From Sphingobium sp. Cam5-1 (GTDB taxonomy: Bacteria; Pseudomonadota; Alphaproteobacteria; Sphingomonadales; Sphingomonadaceae), in contig NZ_CP065139.1 in NCBI RefSeq assembly GCF_015693305.1, forward strand, positions 372,001 through 436,000: a stretch of 64,000 nucleotides of DNA, read 5' to 3'. The stretch's first letter is position 1. Each line of letters opens with the position of its first letter. The position numbers and the translations under genes were made by a program. The notes under the pieces are model-generated. The model did not search any database. It saw only the letters and a list, made by a program, of their open reading frames with translations, and was not told where the DNA came from. Positions 56,612 through 64,000 of this stretch are shown here, one piece after another.

Positions 56612-57774
56612 GCCACCATCCCTCCCGCCGGTGCATAGCGTTTCGAGATACGGACGGTCGCCCATGCCACCACAATGGCGAAAGCCCCGGAAAATATAAG
56701 GCCCGCCCCGCTTTCAAGCAGGCTGTCATTAAGCTCGAAGCTCAAAATGACGATGCGCAGCGCCACCAGTGCGATCGCCCCCTGGAACAGCCGCCGCCAC
56801 CGGGCGAAGATGGCCGCTGCGGCGACGGCGCCCCACAGCATGACGAAGAATGAAGCTCCGATCCATGGGCTGCGGATCGGACCGTGCAGATCGACCAGCA
56901 AGGCCTGCGCGAAATGCAGCAGCGCCCCAGCGGCCAATATCCCCGCCGTTGCTGTTCCGGATCGTGTGGACGTGACGCGGAATATGATCGCGGCGGCACC
57001 GATCAGCGCCAGACTCTGTATGGCAATGCTGCCGAGGGCAGCGTGGGTCGGGCTGCCCCAGCCGCCCGCTATGATAGCGATGCTGATGCCCGCAAGGATC
57101 ACGCTGATCGCCAGTTGTTCCAGCAGGCGCCAGAAGGCGGGCCGGTCGCTCCGGGCCCGCATGAACGCGGCGAAGGCAGCCACCACCATCGGCGGACAAG
57201 CGATCAGGCCCCAATAGAGCGTTGGAAAAGCAGGTTGGGGCACATGCTGCCCCCATGCCCACGCATGACCATATTCGTCGGCGTGAGACCATGCTGTGCC
57301 GACTACCGCTGCCAGCCAGAGGCCCGCGATCGGCCAACCTCTTCCAAACAAGAGCAGCAGCGGCGAAAAGATGACCAGCCATGCCAGCAGCGGCTGCCAG
57401 AGCGGCGAGGAGGTCTGATACACCTGCCCGACATGGCCAAAGAAGGCGAGGCCCAGAACCGCGGCCACGAACAGCAATCCATCACTGAAATAATTGTTCT
57501 TCGCCGCTGCCCTCGGCAAATACCACCATAGCAGCCCCGCAAAGCCGGTCATCAGGGTGAAGTGGATCGCCAGACGCGTCTCACCGGGTATCGCGTCCCA
57601 ATTCGCGGCGACGACGGAGATGATCCCCAGACCGATCGTCAACGCACCCAGGCCGACGATAGCCCATAGTCCGACAGGCCGACTATGCGTCAGTTCCCAC
57701 GCGCGAATGCGTTCGGCCGTATCGGCGTCGATCAGCCCCGCGTCCCGCCACGCCTTCAGCTGCCGTTCGGACAT
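56608..57774 (-). CDS. DUF2157 polytopic membrane protein
   Basis: 388 residues with a short cytoplasmic helical head (RQLKAWRDAGLIDADTAERI, typical for DUF2157) and about ten membrane helices, e.g. VGLWAIVGLGALTIGLGIIS and GLLFVAAVLGLAFFGHVGQV. The motif GHVGQVYQ after helix four is a family landmark. Translationally coupled to the GDYXXLXY gene. Role unknown. Confidence 0.85.
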   Translation of the reverse strand: MSERQLKAWRDAGLIDADTAERIRAWELTHSRPVGLWAIVGLGALTIGLGIISVVAANWDAIPGETRLAIHFTLMTGFAGLLWWYLPRAAAKNNYFSDGLLFVAAVLGLAFFGHVGQVYQTSSPLWQPLLAWLVIFSPLLLLFGRGWPIAGLWLAAVVGTAWSHADEYGHAWAWGQHVPQPAFPTLYWGLIACPPMVVAAFAAFMRARSDRPAFWRLLEQLAISVILAGISIAIIAGGWGSPTHAALGSIAIQSLALIGAAAIIFRVTSTRSGTATAGILAAGALLHFAQALLVDLHGPIRSPWIGASFFVMLWGAVAAAAIFARWRRLFQGAIALVALRIVILSFELNDSLLESGAGLIFSGAFAIVVAWATVRISKRYAPAGGMVA

Positions 57775-58339
57775 GATTTATTCCCCCTGTTCAGCGTCCG
57801 GGCGGTTGCATTCCACCCTGTGGTCTTGGGCGCGCTGGAATCGGAAACCATCAGAAGATAGCCCTGAACACCGATCGGCAATGAAGGCGAAGGCATAGAC
57901 CAGATGGAATCAAGATATTTCAACCGCGTAAGCCCCCTACGTCAGCATGCGCCAGCATGCCCGAAAATCCCTGGTAGCTCCAGTGGCATTCTAGCCGTCC
58001 GAGTCACGCGGCTAATCCTCGCGGCTATCACGGCATCGATGGGAAATTGCTTAATCTTAACTTTCGAGTTAACAAACTTACTCCGCCGACATCGGTTCGT
58101 CGCATGAAGCAGTCCTACCAGCCCCAGCAGCGGAGCGCGAACGGACGCGTTCATCTCCGCGAAAGGTTGGGCTGAACAGGCAGGGCGCCCATGCTGTTCA
58201 GGTGCGGCCGAATACCGCGCGTCATAATGAGACTACATGGAGGGGGTTCTGACAGCCGTTACGACATCACGGATGCGGCGGTCGGACGAGAAGCTGCGAT
58301 CACGCAGGCCCGACCGATCGAGTTTGAAGGAGTAGCGCA
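57775..58339. other. Gene-free stretch between DUF2157 and ompA-family genes
   Basis: 565 bases with no convincing gene. It must hold two divergent promoters. A small AT-rich inverted repeat TTAACT-TTCG-AGTTAA lies at 58057-58072 and could be an operator or small hairpin. Short open frames such as 57904-58107 have no ribosome site or family likeness. Confidence 0.5.
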
Positions 58340-59221
58340 ATGAGTAACATTCTAAAAAGTCCAAAACTTTTCTTACTGTTGTCCGTGGCGGCCGGGACCG
58401 CTTCAGTCGGCTTTGCGCAAGAGGCGCAGCAGGAGGCACCGGAAGCCAATCTGTCGGCAACCTACAGCGCCCCTGCGCCCGAAGCGGCGCAGCTGGCCGA
58501 AGGACCGGAGGTCGAAGGCCTCATTTCCGCGCGCAACGGCGATAAATTGCAGGTCACCGCTGCCGACGGCACAAACACCGTCGTTACCATCAATGATGCC
58601 ACCCGGGTCAAGTCCAGCGGCGGTTTCCTTGGCCTTAGCCGCAGCAAGCTTGCCACAGCATCGCTGCTGAACGGCCTGCCGGTTTCCATCAAAACGCTTC
58701 AGTCTGGTGCCGACCTGATCGCCAGTCAGATCGATCTGAAGAGCAAGGACCTGAAGACCGCGTCGATGATCCGCAGCGGCACTGCCCAGGGCTTTGCCGA
58801 ACAGACCGCCGCGACGGAAGCCTTGCGCAGCCGCGTGGGCGATATCGATAAATATAATGTCAAAAGCACGACCAACGTGAACTTCGACGTCGGCAAGGCG
58901 GTATTGTCCGATCAGGCAAAGAACGACCTGTGCGCCACTGCGTCAGCGGCCGAAGGCATGAACAACGCCCTGTTGCTCGTTGTAGGCTATACCGATTCCA
59001 CCGGCAGCAACAACTTCAATCAGGCGCTTAGCGAAAAGCGGGCCAGTCGGGTTGTCAACTATCTTCAGCAGACCTGCGGTTGGAAGCCCTATCGCATGCT
59101 GACCCCCACCGGCATGTCTGAAGCGGACCCGCTCAGCAGCAACGACACGGCCGAAGGCAAGGCGCAGAACCGCCGCGTCGCGGTGAATGTGCTCGTCAGC
59201 AAAGGCCTCGACGGGCTCTAA
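58340..59221 (+). CDS. OmpA-family outer-membrane/peptidoglycan-binding protein
   Basis: 293 residues. Sec signal (LFLLLSVAAGTASVGFAQ), a middle beta-rich domain (VEGLISARNGDKLQV, TRVKSSGGFLGLSRSKLATA) in place of an 8-strand barrel, and a C-terminal OmpA domain (about 175-290; NVNFDVGKAVLSDQAK, VVGYTDSTGSNNFNQALSEK, RASRVVNYL, AQNRRVAVNV) with the Asp and Arg that bind diaminopimelate. It likely sits in the periplasm as an anchor to peptidoglycan. AAGGAG lies 8 bases before the ATG. It is followed by a strong terminator, so it is probably transcribed alone. Confidence 0.88.
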   Translation: MSNILKSPKLFLLLSVAAGTASVGFAQEAQQEAPEANLSATYSAPAPEAAQLAEGPEVEGLISARNGDKLQVTAADGTNTVVTINDATRVKSSGGFLGLSRSKLATASLLNGLPVSIKTLQSGADLIASQIDLKSKDLKTASMIRSGTAQGFAEQTAATEALRSRVGDIDKYNVKSTTNVNFDVGKAVLSDQAKNDLCATASAAEGMNNALLLVVGYTDSTGSNNFNQALSEKRASRVVNYLQQTCGWKPYRMLTPTGMSEADPLSSNDTAEGKAQNRRVAVNVLVSKGLDGL

Positions 59222-59227
59222 GGTGCA

Positions 59228-59251
59228 AGGGGCGGGCAATAGTCCGCCCCT
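59228..59251 (+). terminator. Rho-independent-like terminator after the ompA-family gene
   Basis: Perfect 8-base stem AGGGGCGG / CCGCCCCT with an 8-base loop, followed by GTTT, 7 bases after the stop. Confidence 0.75.
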
Positions 59252-59305
59252 GTTTACTGATGACCGTGCTTTGAACCAAGACTGCGCCTTAGCCGATAGC
59301 GGCGA

Positions 59306-59917
59306 TCAATTATCAGTCTTGCTCTCCAGCGCCCGCGCCATTTTCAAATGCCCCTCTACTACCGGAGCGATCTCGCCCGCTGCCGCCTTCAGCGCCGCGT
59401 CCGTCCCGCCCGACGCATAGGAACGCATCAGCGCAAGAGCGTCTTCATGTGCGTCGACCTGGCCATCGATATATTCCTCGTCAAACGCCGCGCCCTTCTT
59501 CTGTCTCAGTTCGTCCAAATCCTTCTTCTGCCCAGCGGTAAGGTCAGGGTTCGGTATGACGGCAGGCCGTGCCTTGCCCGCTGCCAACTTGATCTTCGCG
59601 GTAGACTCCGAATGAGCCTTGATCATCTGAAGGGCGAAGGCCTTTACCTCCGCGGACGTGGCGTTGGCCGAGGCCAGCTTCGCAGCAGCAATCTCGAACG
59701 CATCGCTTCTGGCTGCAAGGTTCACGAAATCCTGCGCATCAGGGGTTGGTTTCAATGCCTCGACCGCGTTCTCCGCCGCATTCTCGATCCTGTCGCCAGC
59801 ATTTTCAGCAACGTTCTTCGCGGCATTCAGTGCGTCGGCGTTGCGCTGCTCACTCGCCTGATTACACGCCGCCAGCGTCAACCCTGCGGCCAGGATCATC
59901 GACGTGATACGCGCCAT
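59306..59917 (-). CDS. DUF4142 lipoprotein
   Basis: 203 residues. Lipoprotein signal with lipobox LAAC (ILAAGLTLAACNQ), a coiled-coil-like stretch rich in Ala/Asn/Glu (about 25-55; AENAGDRIENAAENAVEALK), then a DUF4142 four-helix bundle (FVNLAARSDAFEIAAAKLA, FALQMIKAHSESTAKIK, YIDGQVDAHEDALALMRSYA). The ATG at 59917 has GGGAG 7 bases upstream. DUF4142 proteins are often ferritin-like in fold and are linked to stress; no metal site is asserted. Confidence 0.85.
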   Translation of the reverse strand: MARITSMILAAGLTLAACNQASEQRNADALNAAKNVAENAGDRIENAAENAVEALKPTPDAQDFVNLAARSDAFEIAAAKLASANATSAEVKAFALQMIKAHSESTAKIKLAAGKARPAVIPNPDLTAGQKKDLDELRQKKGAAFDEEYIDGQVDAHEDALALMRSYASGGTDAALKAAAGEIAPVVEGHLKMARALESKTDN

Positions 59918-60050
59918 GTTCATTCTCCCTGAAATTCAGGACGCAAACGCGCCTTCGGTCCAGGCGTTCCTTGTTACCACGCAATGCGGCACAGCATTTC
60001 TTGACCCGTTGCGCTGACGGCGCCGACAGGCCGTTCGACAACTCGCGACG

Positions 60051-60131
60051 TCACGACGCGATCTGCTGACGATATCTGTTCGGGCTGCTTCCCGCCTCAC
60101 GCTTGAATGCCGCTGAAAAGGCGCTGCATAA
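60051..60131 (-). pseudogene. Remnant of an AraC-family regulator C-terminus
   Basis: Reading the minus strand gives about 26 residues, including FSAAFKREAGSSPNRYRQQ, then a stop. This is the end of the second helix-turn-helix of an AraC-family protein. An in-frame TAA at 60132-60134 cuts it off and nothing upstream continues the family sequence, so only a fragment is left. It lies between the DUF4142 and TetR genes. Confidence 0.6.
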
Positions 60132-60216
60132 TTATGCGGATGGATCATCCTCGTCGTCTGCGTTGCTCCATAGAGCCGGATCGACGGCTGATCCTTCCAA
60201 CGCTATGGGTCGGGCC

Positions 60217-60912
60217 ATGAGCAGCGAAAATCTTGAATCTTCCTCTGTTAAGGTGGAGGGGCCGCCACCCACTCCCCGCGCTGTTGGTCGGCCGCGCCGG
60301 TTGACCTTGGCTCAAATCCTCGACGCTGCGATCGAAATGGGGCTCGATGGCCTCAGGATCGCGGCGCTCGCCGATCGGCTCGGGGTCCGCCCGGCGGTGC
60401 TGTACACCTATGTCACCGGCCGCAAGGAATTGGTGCGACTTGCAGCGCAGCGTGCTTCAGGGGCCGCCACCTTCCCGGAGGATGAGGGCCAATCCTGGCG
60501 CGAATATGCCACCCAATATGCCGAAGCGCTGCACAAGCTGGTGGAGGAAGGGCAGCTCGTATCCACCCTCGTCAGCGGCAATCTGGGGCCAGCGGTCGAG
60601 ATCGACAGTTCGGAACAATGGCTGCAAGTCATGCTGGCACGCGGGTTCGACCTGCCCGACGCGCTGGACCTGCTGCGTTCTATCGACCTCATCGTGCTGG
60701 GCGGCGCATTCCTCTCTTCCTACGCCCGTGCGGTTGCAGGCGGCGAAGCGGAATATCGCGAGGCCGTGCGCTCCTCGATCAGGCAGCGTTCGGCGGAAGA
60801 CGTACCGGTCATCGCCGCGCATTCTGACCGCTATGCCGATACCGCCCTTCCCCGCTGGCGCACCACGCTGGCGCTGGTGCTCGACGGAGTGGCCACACGG
60901 CGCGGCGAATAG
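60217..60912 (+). CDS. TetR-family transcription regulator
   Basis: About 231 residues. N-terminal helix-turn-helix GRPRRLTLAQILDAAIEMG and LRIAALADRLGVRPAVLYTY, then an effector-binding region rich in helices (TetR C-terminal domain type). The start is uncertain: ATGs at 60103, 60205 and 60217 lie in frame and none has a clear ribosome site; the shortest is used because the longer ones run into the AraC remnant. It lies 103 bases before the putative oxygenase gene on the same strand and may regulate it. Confidence 0.82.
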   Translation: MSSENLESSSVKVEGPPPTPRAVGRPRRLTLAQILDAAIEMGLDGLRIAALADRLGVRPAVLYTYVTGRKELVRLAAQRASGAATFPEDEGQSWREYATQYAEALHKLVEEGQLVSTLVSGNLGPAVEIDSSEQWLQVMLARGFDLPDALDLLRSIDLIVLGGAFLSSYARAVAGGEAEYREAVRSSIRQRSAEDVPVIAAHSDRYADTALPRWRTTLALVLDGVATRRGE

Positions 60913-61015
60913 TCGAACATATTTTCGGAAATTATTGCCAGCGAAGCGGTGATGGGATATTCCCATCTTCAGACCCTGCCGTTCGCGCCGGGAAATTGCT
61001 TGCTGGAGAGAGCCT

Positions 61016-62077
61016 ATGCCCGCCGATGTCGCTTCCACTTTCCTGCCCGTCGCGCCGCCCAGAATCGTCGACAATCTCTATACCGAGGATCAGCATCAGC
61101 GGGTTCTGGACGTCATCCGCCGGGAAGGCCCCTGGTCCCTGATCCTGGCGCAATATTTCGCCTCGCCCGAGGAAGTGATCGCGACCTCCACCGGCTCCAT
61201 TCCGGAAGGCTTCACGCCCACCTGGGACATGTTCATGAACCCGGTGTTCCGGGGCTACCTCGCCGACAATGGCGTCAATCGCTATCCGGAATTGGACGAC
61301 TGCTTCTATAACAAGAAGTTCCTCGACATGGCGCGCGCCTACTGGAACACGCCCTATGTCGAATGCGACCAGTTGATGTTCAACATTCAGGGTCCAAGCT
61401 CGGCGGGTGGATCGCCGCATGTCGATGGCACGCATTTTCGCGGACTATACGAAGTCAACTGTCCGATCTGGCTGCTGAACATCATGGCCAAGTCCGGGCT
61501 GTTCCGGCGCTGGCAGGCGAAAAAGGCACAGGTCATCGCCTGGTATTATCAGGGCTCGATCGGCGGCGGCTTCCACTATTGGCCGAACGGGCCGCAAAAT
61601 GATCCGGTCTGCCTCGAAGCGCCGATGTGGGGACGCGGCGTCGTAGTCGAAAATGAAATGATGTTTCACACCGCGCAGGGCTGCGGCCCGGTCGATCAGC
61701 GCAAACCTGCGGGCCTTGCGATCAACTCGACCATATCGGCCGATCCCGATGTCGCTGCCGGATGGCGCATCATGACAGGCGACGATGTGGTGGCCAGGAT
61801 TCCGGAGCAGGAATTCCGCCTGCTTCTCCACTGGAACGCGCAGGTTTACACCGATCTCAACGACCTCCGCATTTCGCGCGACCATAGCGACGACATTACG
61901 ACCGACATGGCATTCGACATATTCGTGAAGGACCTTCGCGCGCGCGGCGAAATCTTCGAGATGCCCAGTGATCCACTGCACGACACCAATTTCATTCGCC
62001 TGCTGACCCAAGTCTATGATGTGGGAACGCCCAAGGGCGTGCCGCAGGACCCGGTCGAGCCACGTCTGGTCGCCTGA
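61016..62077 (+). CDS. Putative Fe(II)/2-oxoglutarate-type oxygenase of unknown substrate
   Basis: 353 residues, not matched to a named enzyme. It has the metal triad pattern of cupin-fold Fe(II)/2OG oxygenases: His135-x-Asp137 in SPHVDGTHF, His218 in MMFHTAQG and Arg229 eleven residues later (VDQRKPAG) where the co-substrate arginine usually sits. No signal peptide. GGAGAGAG precedes the ATG. The preceding TetR gene and the facing LysR gene suggest inducible expression on a small-molecule signal. A non-oxygenase cupin is possible, and the triad is inferred from pattern and spacing only. Confidence 0.6.
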   Translation: MPADVASTFLPVAPPRIVDNLYTEDQHQRVLDVIRREGPWSLILAQYFASPEEVIATSTGSIPEGFTPTWDMFMNPVFRGYLADNGVNRYPELDDCFYNKKFLDMARAYWNTPYVECDQLMFNIQGPSSAGGSPHVDGTHFRGLYEVNCPIWLLNIMAKSGLFRRWQAKKAQVIAWYYQGSIGGGFHYWPNGPQNDPVCLEAPMWGRGVVVENEMMFHTAQGCGPVDQRKPAGLAINSTISADPDVAAGWRIMTGDDVVARIPEQEFRLLLHWNAQVYTDLNDLRISRDHSDDITTDMAFDIFVKDLRARGEIFEMPSDPLHDTNFIRLLTQVYDVGTPKGVPQDPVEPRLVA

Positions 62078-62093
62078 CTTGCCAAACTTCGCC

Positions 62094-62121
62094 GGGGCGC
62101 TTCAACTGATCGAAGCGCCCC
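62094..62121. terminator. Bidirectional terminator hairpin overlapping the LysR stop
   Basis: Perfect 10-base stem GGGGCGCTTC / GAAGCGCCCC with an 8-base loop between two convergent genes; the stop codon of the LysR gene is inside it. Confidence 0.7.
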
Positions 62122-62998
62122 CGCCTAGCAGCTCTTCCGATCTTTCCCGCAGCATGTCGGACACGGCGAGAATACGGGCGAGCTTCGTCATTTCCGGATG
62201 CGTCACCAGCCAGAAAGAGCGCGCAATCTCCACCTCTTCTGGAAAAAGGCGGACCAGCTTCTCATCATCGGCGACGATGAAGTCCGGCAGCACGCCGATC
62301 CCGGCGCCATCCAGTATCAGCTGGCGCTGCATGCCGATGCTGCTCGACCGGAGCGACGCTTCCAGTCCCGCATAGACCTCGTCCAGATAATCGAGTTCCG
62401 GCGAGTAGAGAAACTCAGGCACATAGCCGATCAGCACATGCTCATGCAGCCGCTCGCGCGACGCTGGAGCACCCCGCGCCGCGAGATAGCCCGGCGACGC
62501 ATAAAGGTGCAGCTTGTAATCAGCCAGCTTTCGAACCGCCAAATGTCCCCGCTGCGGCCGCGCCAACATGACCGCCATGTCCGCTTCCCGTTTCGACGGA
62601 TTCAGGAATCCCGACGCGGTAATCACGTCCAGCCGGATGCCCGGATGGCGCGCGTGAAATTCGGGGATGGCAGGGGCCAAAATCCATCGGCCAAAGCCCT
62701 CTGCAACGGACAGCCGCACCTGGCCGTTCAGACTGTGCCTCTCCCCCTTCACATCGACGATCGCGGACATCGCCGCGCTTTCGATGCTTTCAGCGTGGCG
62801 CAGCAGGGCGGCGCCATGTTCCGTTAGCGCCCTTTCCGCGCCCGTCTGCTCGAACAACTGTGCGTCGAGCGCCTGCGACAATCGCCCCAAGCGCCGGGAA
62901 ATCGTCGTCGCATCAATGCCCAGCGCCCGCGCCGCCGGAGCCACCTTCTTCAGCCGCGCGACCGTCAGGAATATGCGCAAATCATCCCAATCGAACAT
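62102..62998 (-). CDS. LysR-family transcription regulator
   Basis: 298 residues. N-terminal winged helix FDWDDLRIFLTVARLKKVAP and ALGIDATTISRRLGRLSQAL, with the usual periplasmic-binding-like effector domain (VRLSVAEGFGRWILAPAIPEF, LILDGAGIGVLPDFIVADD). The ATG at 62998 matches the family start better than 63016. It is divergent from mmsA with about 105 bases between starts, so control of mmsA (valine/propionate or inositol-type breakdown) is the likely role. Confidence 0.88.
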   Translation of the reverse strand: MFDWDDLRIFLTVARLKKVAPAARALGIDATTISRRLGRLSQALDAQLFEQTGAERALTEHGAALLRHAESIESAAMSAIVDVKGERHSLNGQVRLSVAEGFGRWILAPAIPEFHARHPGIRLDVITASGFLNPSKREADMAVMLARPQRGHLAVRKLADYKLHLYASPGYLAARGAPASRERLHEHVLIGYVPEFLYSPELDYLDEVYAGLEASLRSSSIGMQRQLILDGAGIGVLPDFIVADDEKLVRLFPEEVEIARSFWLVTHPEMTKLARILAVSDMLRERSEELLGGGASIS

Positions 62999-63102
62999 CA
63001 CACGCCATCCATGCAAAAATGCAGATCAACTCTGCAACAAAGGGTAATTGAATGCATTAACGCCTTTAGGCATGATTAGGCAAATCTCATCGAGAGGATG
63101 CC

Positions 63103-64000
63103 ATGCGCGAAATTTCCCACAAGCTCGCCTTTGTCCATGATAGCGGGGCAGCGCGCTACAGTGATGTGTTCAATCCCAATGACGGGCAAGTTCAGGCTCG
63201 CGTTGCCCTTGGCGATCGCGCCCTGCTTGATCGCGCGGTAGAGGCGGCCAAGGCGGCGCAGCCCGCCTGGGCGGCAGTCAATCCGCAGCGGCGCGCCCGT
63301 GTCATGTTCAACTTCAAGACGCTGGTCGAACAGAATATGGACGAGCTGGCACACCTGCTCTCGTCCGAACATGGCAAGGTTATCGCGGATTCGCGCGGCG
63401 ATATCCAGCGCGGGCTGGAAGTCATCGAATTTTGCTGCGGCATCCCCCATGCGCTGAAAGGCGAATATACGCAGGGAGCAGGTCCGGGCATCGACGTTTA
63501 TTCCATGCGCCAGCCGATCGGCATCGGCGCTGGCATCACGCCCTTCAACTTCCCGGCGATGATCCCGCTGTGGATGTCGGGGGTCGCCATCGCGACGGGC
63601 AATGCCTTCATCCTCAAGCCTTCCGAACGCGATCCGTCCGTTCCTGTGCGTCTTGCCGAACTCTTCCTTGAAGCTGGTCTGCCCGAAGGCATTCTTCAGG
63701 TCGTGCAGGGCGACAAGGAAATGGTGGACGCCATTCTCGATCATCCGGACATTGGCGCTATCAGCTTCGTCGGCTCCTCCGACATCGCCCATTATGTCTA
63801 CAAACGCGGTGTCGATAACGGCAAGCGCGTCCAAGCGATGGGCGGCGCGAAAAACCATGGCATCGTCATGCCGGATGCCGATCTGGATCAGGTCGTCAAC
63901 GACCTGTCGGGCGCGGCTTTCGGCTCAGCTGGCGAACGCTGCATGGCGCTGCCGGTCGTGGTGCCGGTGGGCGAGAAGACCGCCCTCGCCCTGCGCGAAA
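63103..64000 (+). CDS. mmsA: Methylmalonate-semialdehyde dehydrogenase, 3' end outside window
   Basis: CoA-acylating aldehyde dehydrogenase that turns methylmalonate or malonate semialdehyde into propionyl- or acetyl-CoA (valine, thymine and inositol breakdown). The frame is open from the ATG at 63103 to the window end, 299 of about 500 residues. Motifs: GAGITPFNFPAMIPLWM, FILKPSERDPSVP, SFVGSSDIAHYVY, QAMGGAKNHGIVMPDAD and the catalytic Cys280 in SAGERCMALP. GGAKN lacks the general-base Glu of ordinary ALDHs, which is diagnostic for MmsA. GAGAGGATGCC precedes the ATG. Divergent from the LysR gene. Confidence 0.95.
   Translation, partial: MREISHKLAFVHDSGAARYSDVFNPNDGQVQARVALGDRALLDRAVEAAKAAQPAWAAVNPQRRARVMFNFKTLVEQNMDELAHLLSSEHGKVIADSRGDIQRGLEVIEFCCGIPHALKGEYTQGAGPGIDVYSMRQPIGIGAGITPFNFPAMIPLWMSGVAIATGNAFILKPSERDPSVPVRLAELFLEAGLPEGILQVVQGDKEMVDAILDHPDIGAISFVGSSDIAHYVYKRGVDNGKRVQAMGGAKNHGIVMPDADLDQVVNDLSGAAFGSAGERCMALPVVVPVGEKTALALRE

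Noticed and set aside
57904..58107. 67-codon open frame in the gene-free stretch before the ompA-family gene
   Set aside because: No ribosome site, no family likeness and biased, unnatural composition.

Overview
The window is GC-rich DNA from an alphaproteobacterium, most probably a sphingomonad (Sphingobium, Sphingomonas or Novosphingobium type). The reasons are the style of the TonB-dependent receptors, the MlaA, OmpA and GltBD proteins, many 4-base ATGA gene overlaps, and one copy of a short CCTGAGCCTGTCGAAGG-type intergenic repeat that I associate with this group. There is no rRNA, tRNA, CRISPR array, transposase or phage gene. Almost all of the sequence is coding; the only gene-free stretch above 300 bases is 57775-58339.

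Layout. (1) 1-4.4 kb: a succinate-semialdehyde dehydrogenase cut by the window edge, an MlaA-like outer-membrane lipid-asymmetry protein, and a secreted GH5 enzyme of endoglycoceramidase type. (2) 4.4-13.2 kb, minus strand: a compact envelope operon read from high to low coordinates. It encodes a GH18-like/NodB deacetylase/GT2 fusion, a VirJ/AcvB-type serine hydrolase, MprF (lysyl-phosphatidylglycerol synthase and flippase), an OmpR-type regulator and its histidine kinase. (3) 13.4-20.2 kb: a BLUF blue-light receptor and glutamate synthase (gltD, gltB). (4) 20.5-25.2 kb: four translationally coupled genes for exported proteins, including a DUF1592 protein with a haem-c site and a DUF1552 protein. 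(5) 25.4-56 kb: a large catabolic island with IclR, GntR and AraC regulators, two paralogous exported TIM-barrel hydrolase-like proteins (GHL6 type), an exported cyclase-family protein, an exported sugar isomerase-like protein, and the route hydroxypyruvate to tartronate semialdehyde to glycerate to 2-phosphoglycerate (hyi, glxR, glycerate 2-kinase). It also holds a second glycerate kinase, an LldP-type permease, a GPH-type sugar symporter, an RpiB-like isomerase with a ribokinase, two propeller proteins, an FG-GAP protein, two TonB-dependent receptors and a frameshifted ActP symporter. (6) 56-64 kb: a DUF2157/GDYXXLXY pair, an OmpA-family protein, a DUF4142 lipoprotein, a remnant of an AraC-family gene, a TetR regulator next to a putative Fe(II)/2-oxoglutarate oxygenase, a LysR regulator, and methylmalonate-semialdehyde dehydrogenase cut by the window end.

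How the genes fit together. The island at 25-56 kb reads as an outer-membrane-to-cytoplasm pathway: receptor uptake, periplasmic enzymes, inner-membrane symporters, then entry to central metabolism at 2-phosphoglycerate and pentose phosphate. The substrate cannot be told from sequence alone. This island, the DUF1592/DUF1552 operon and the three-domain glycan enzyme next to acvB-mprF are the best candidates for undescribed biology. The actP gene carries a single-base frameshift in an AAA run. Several strong hairpins lie exactly between convergent genes and are called as terminators.
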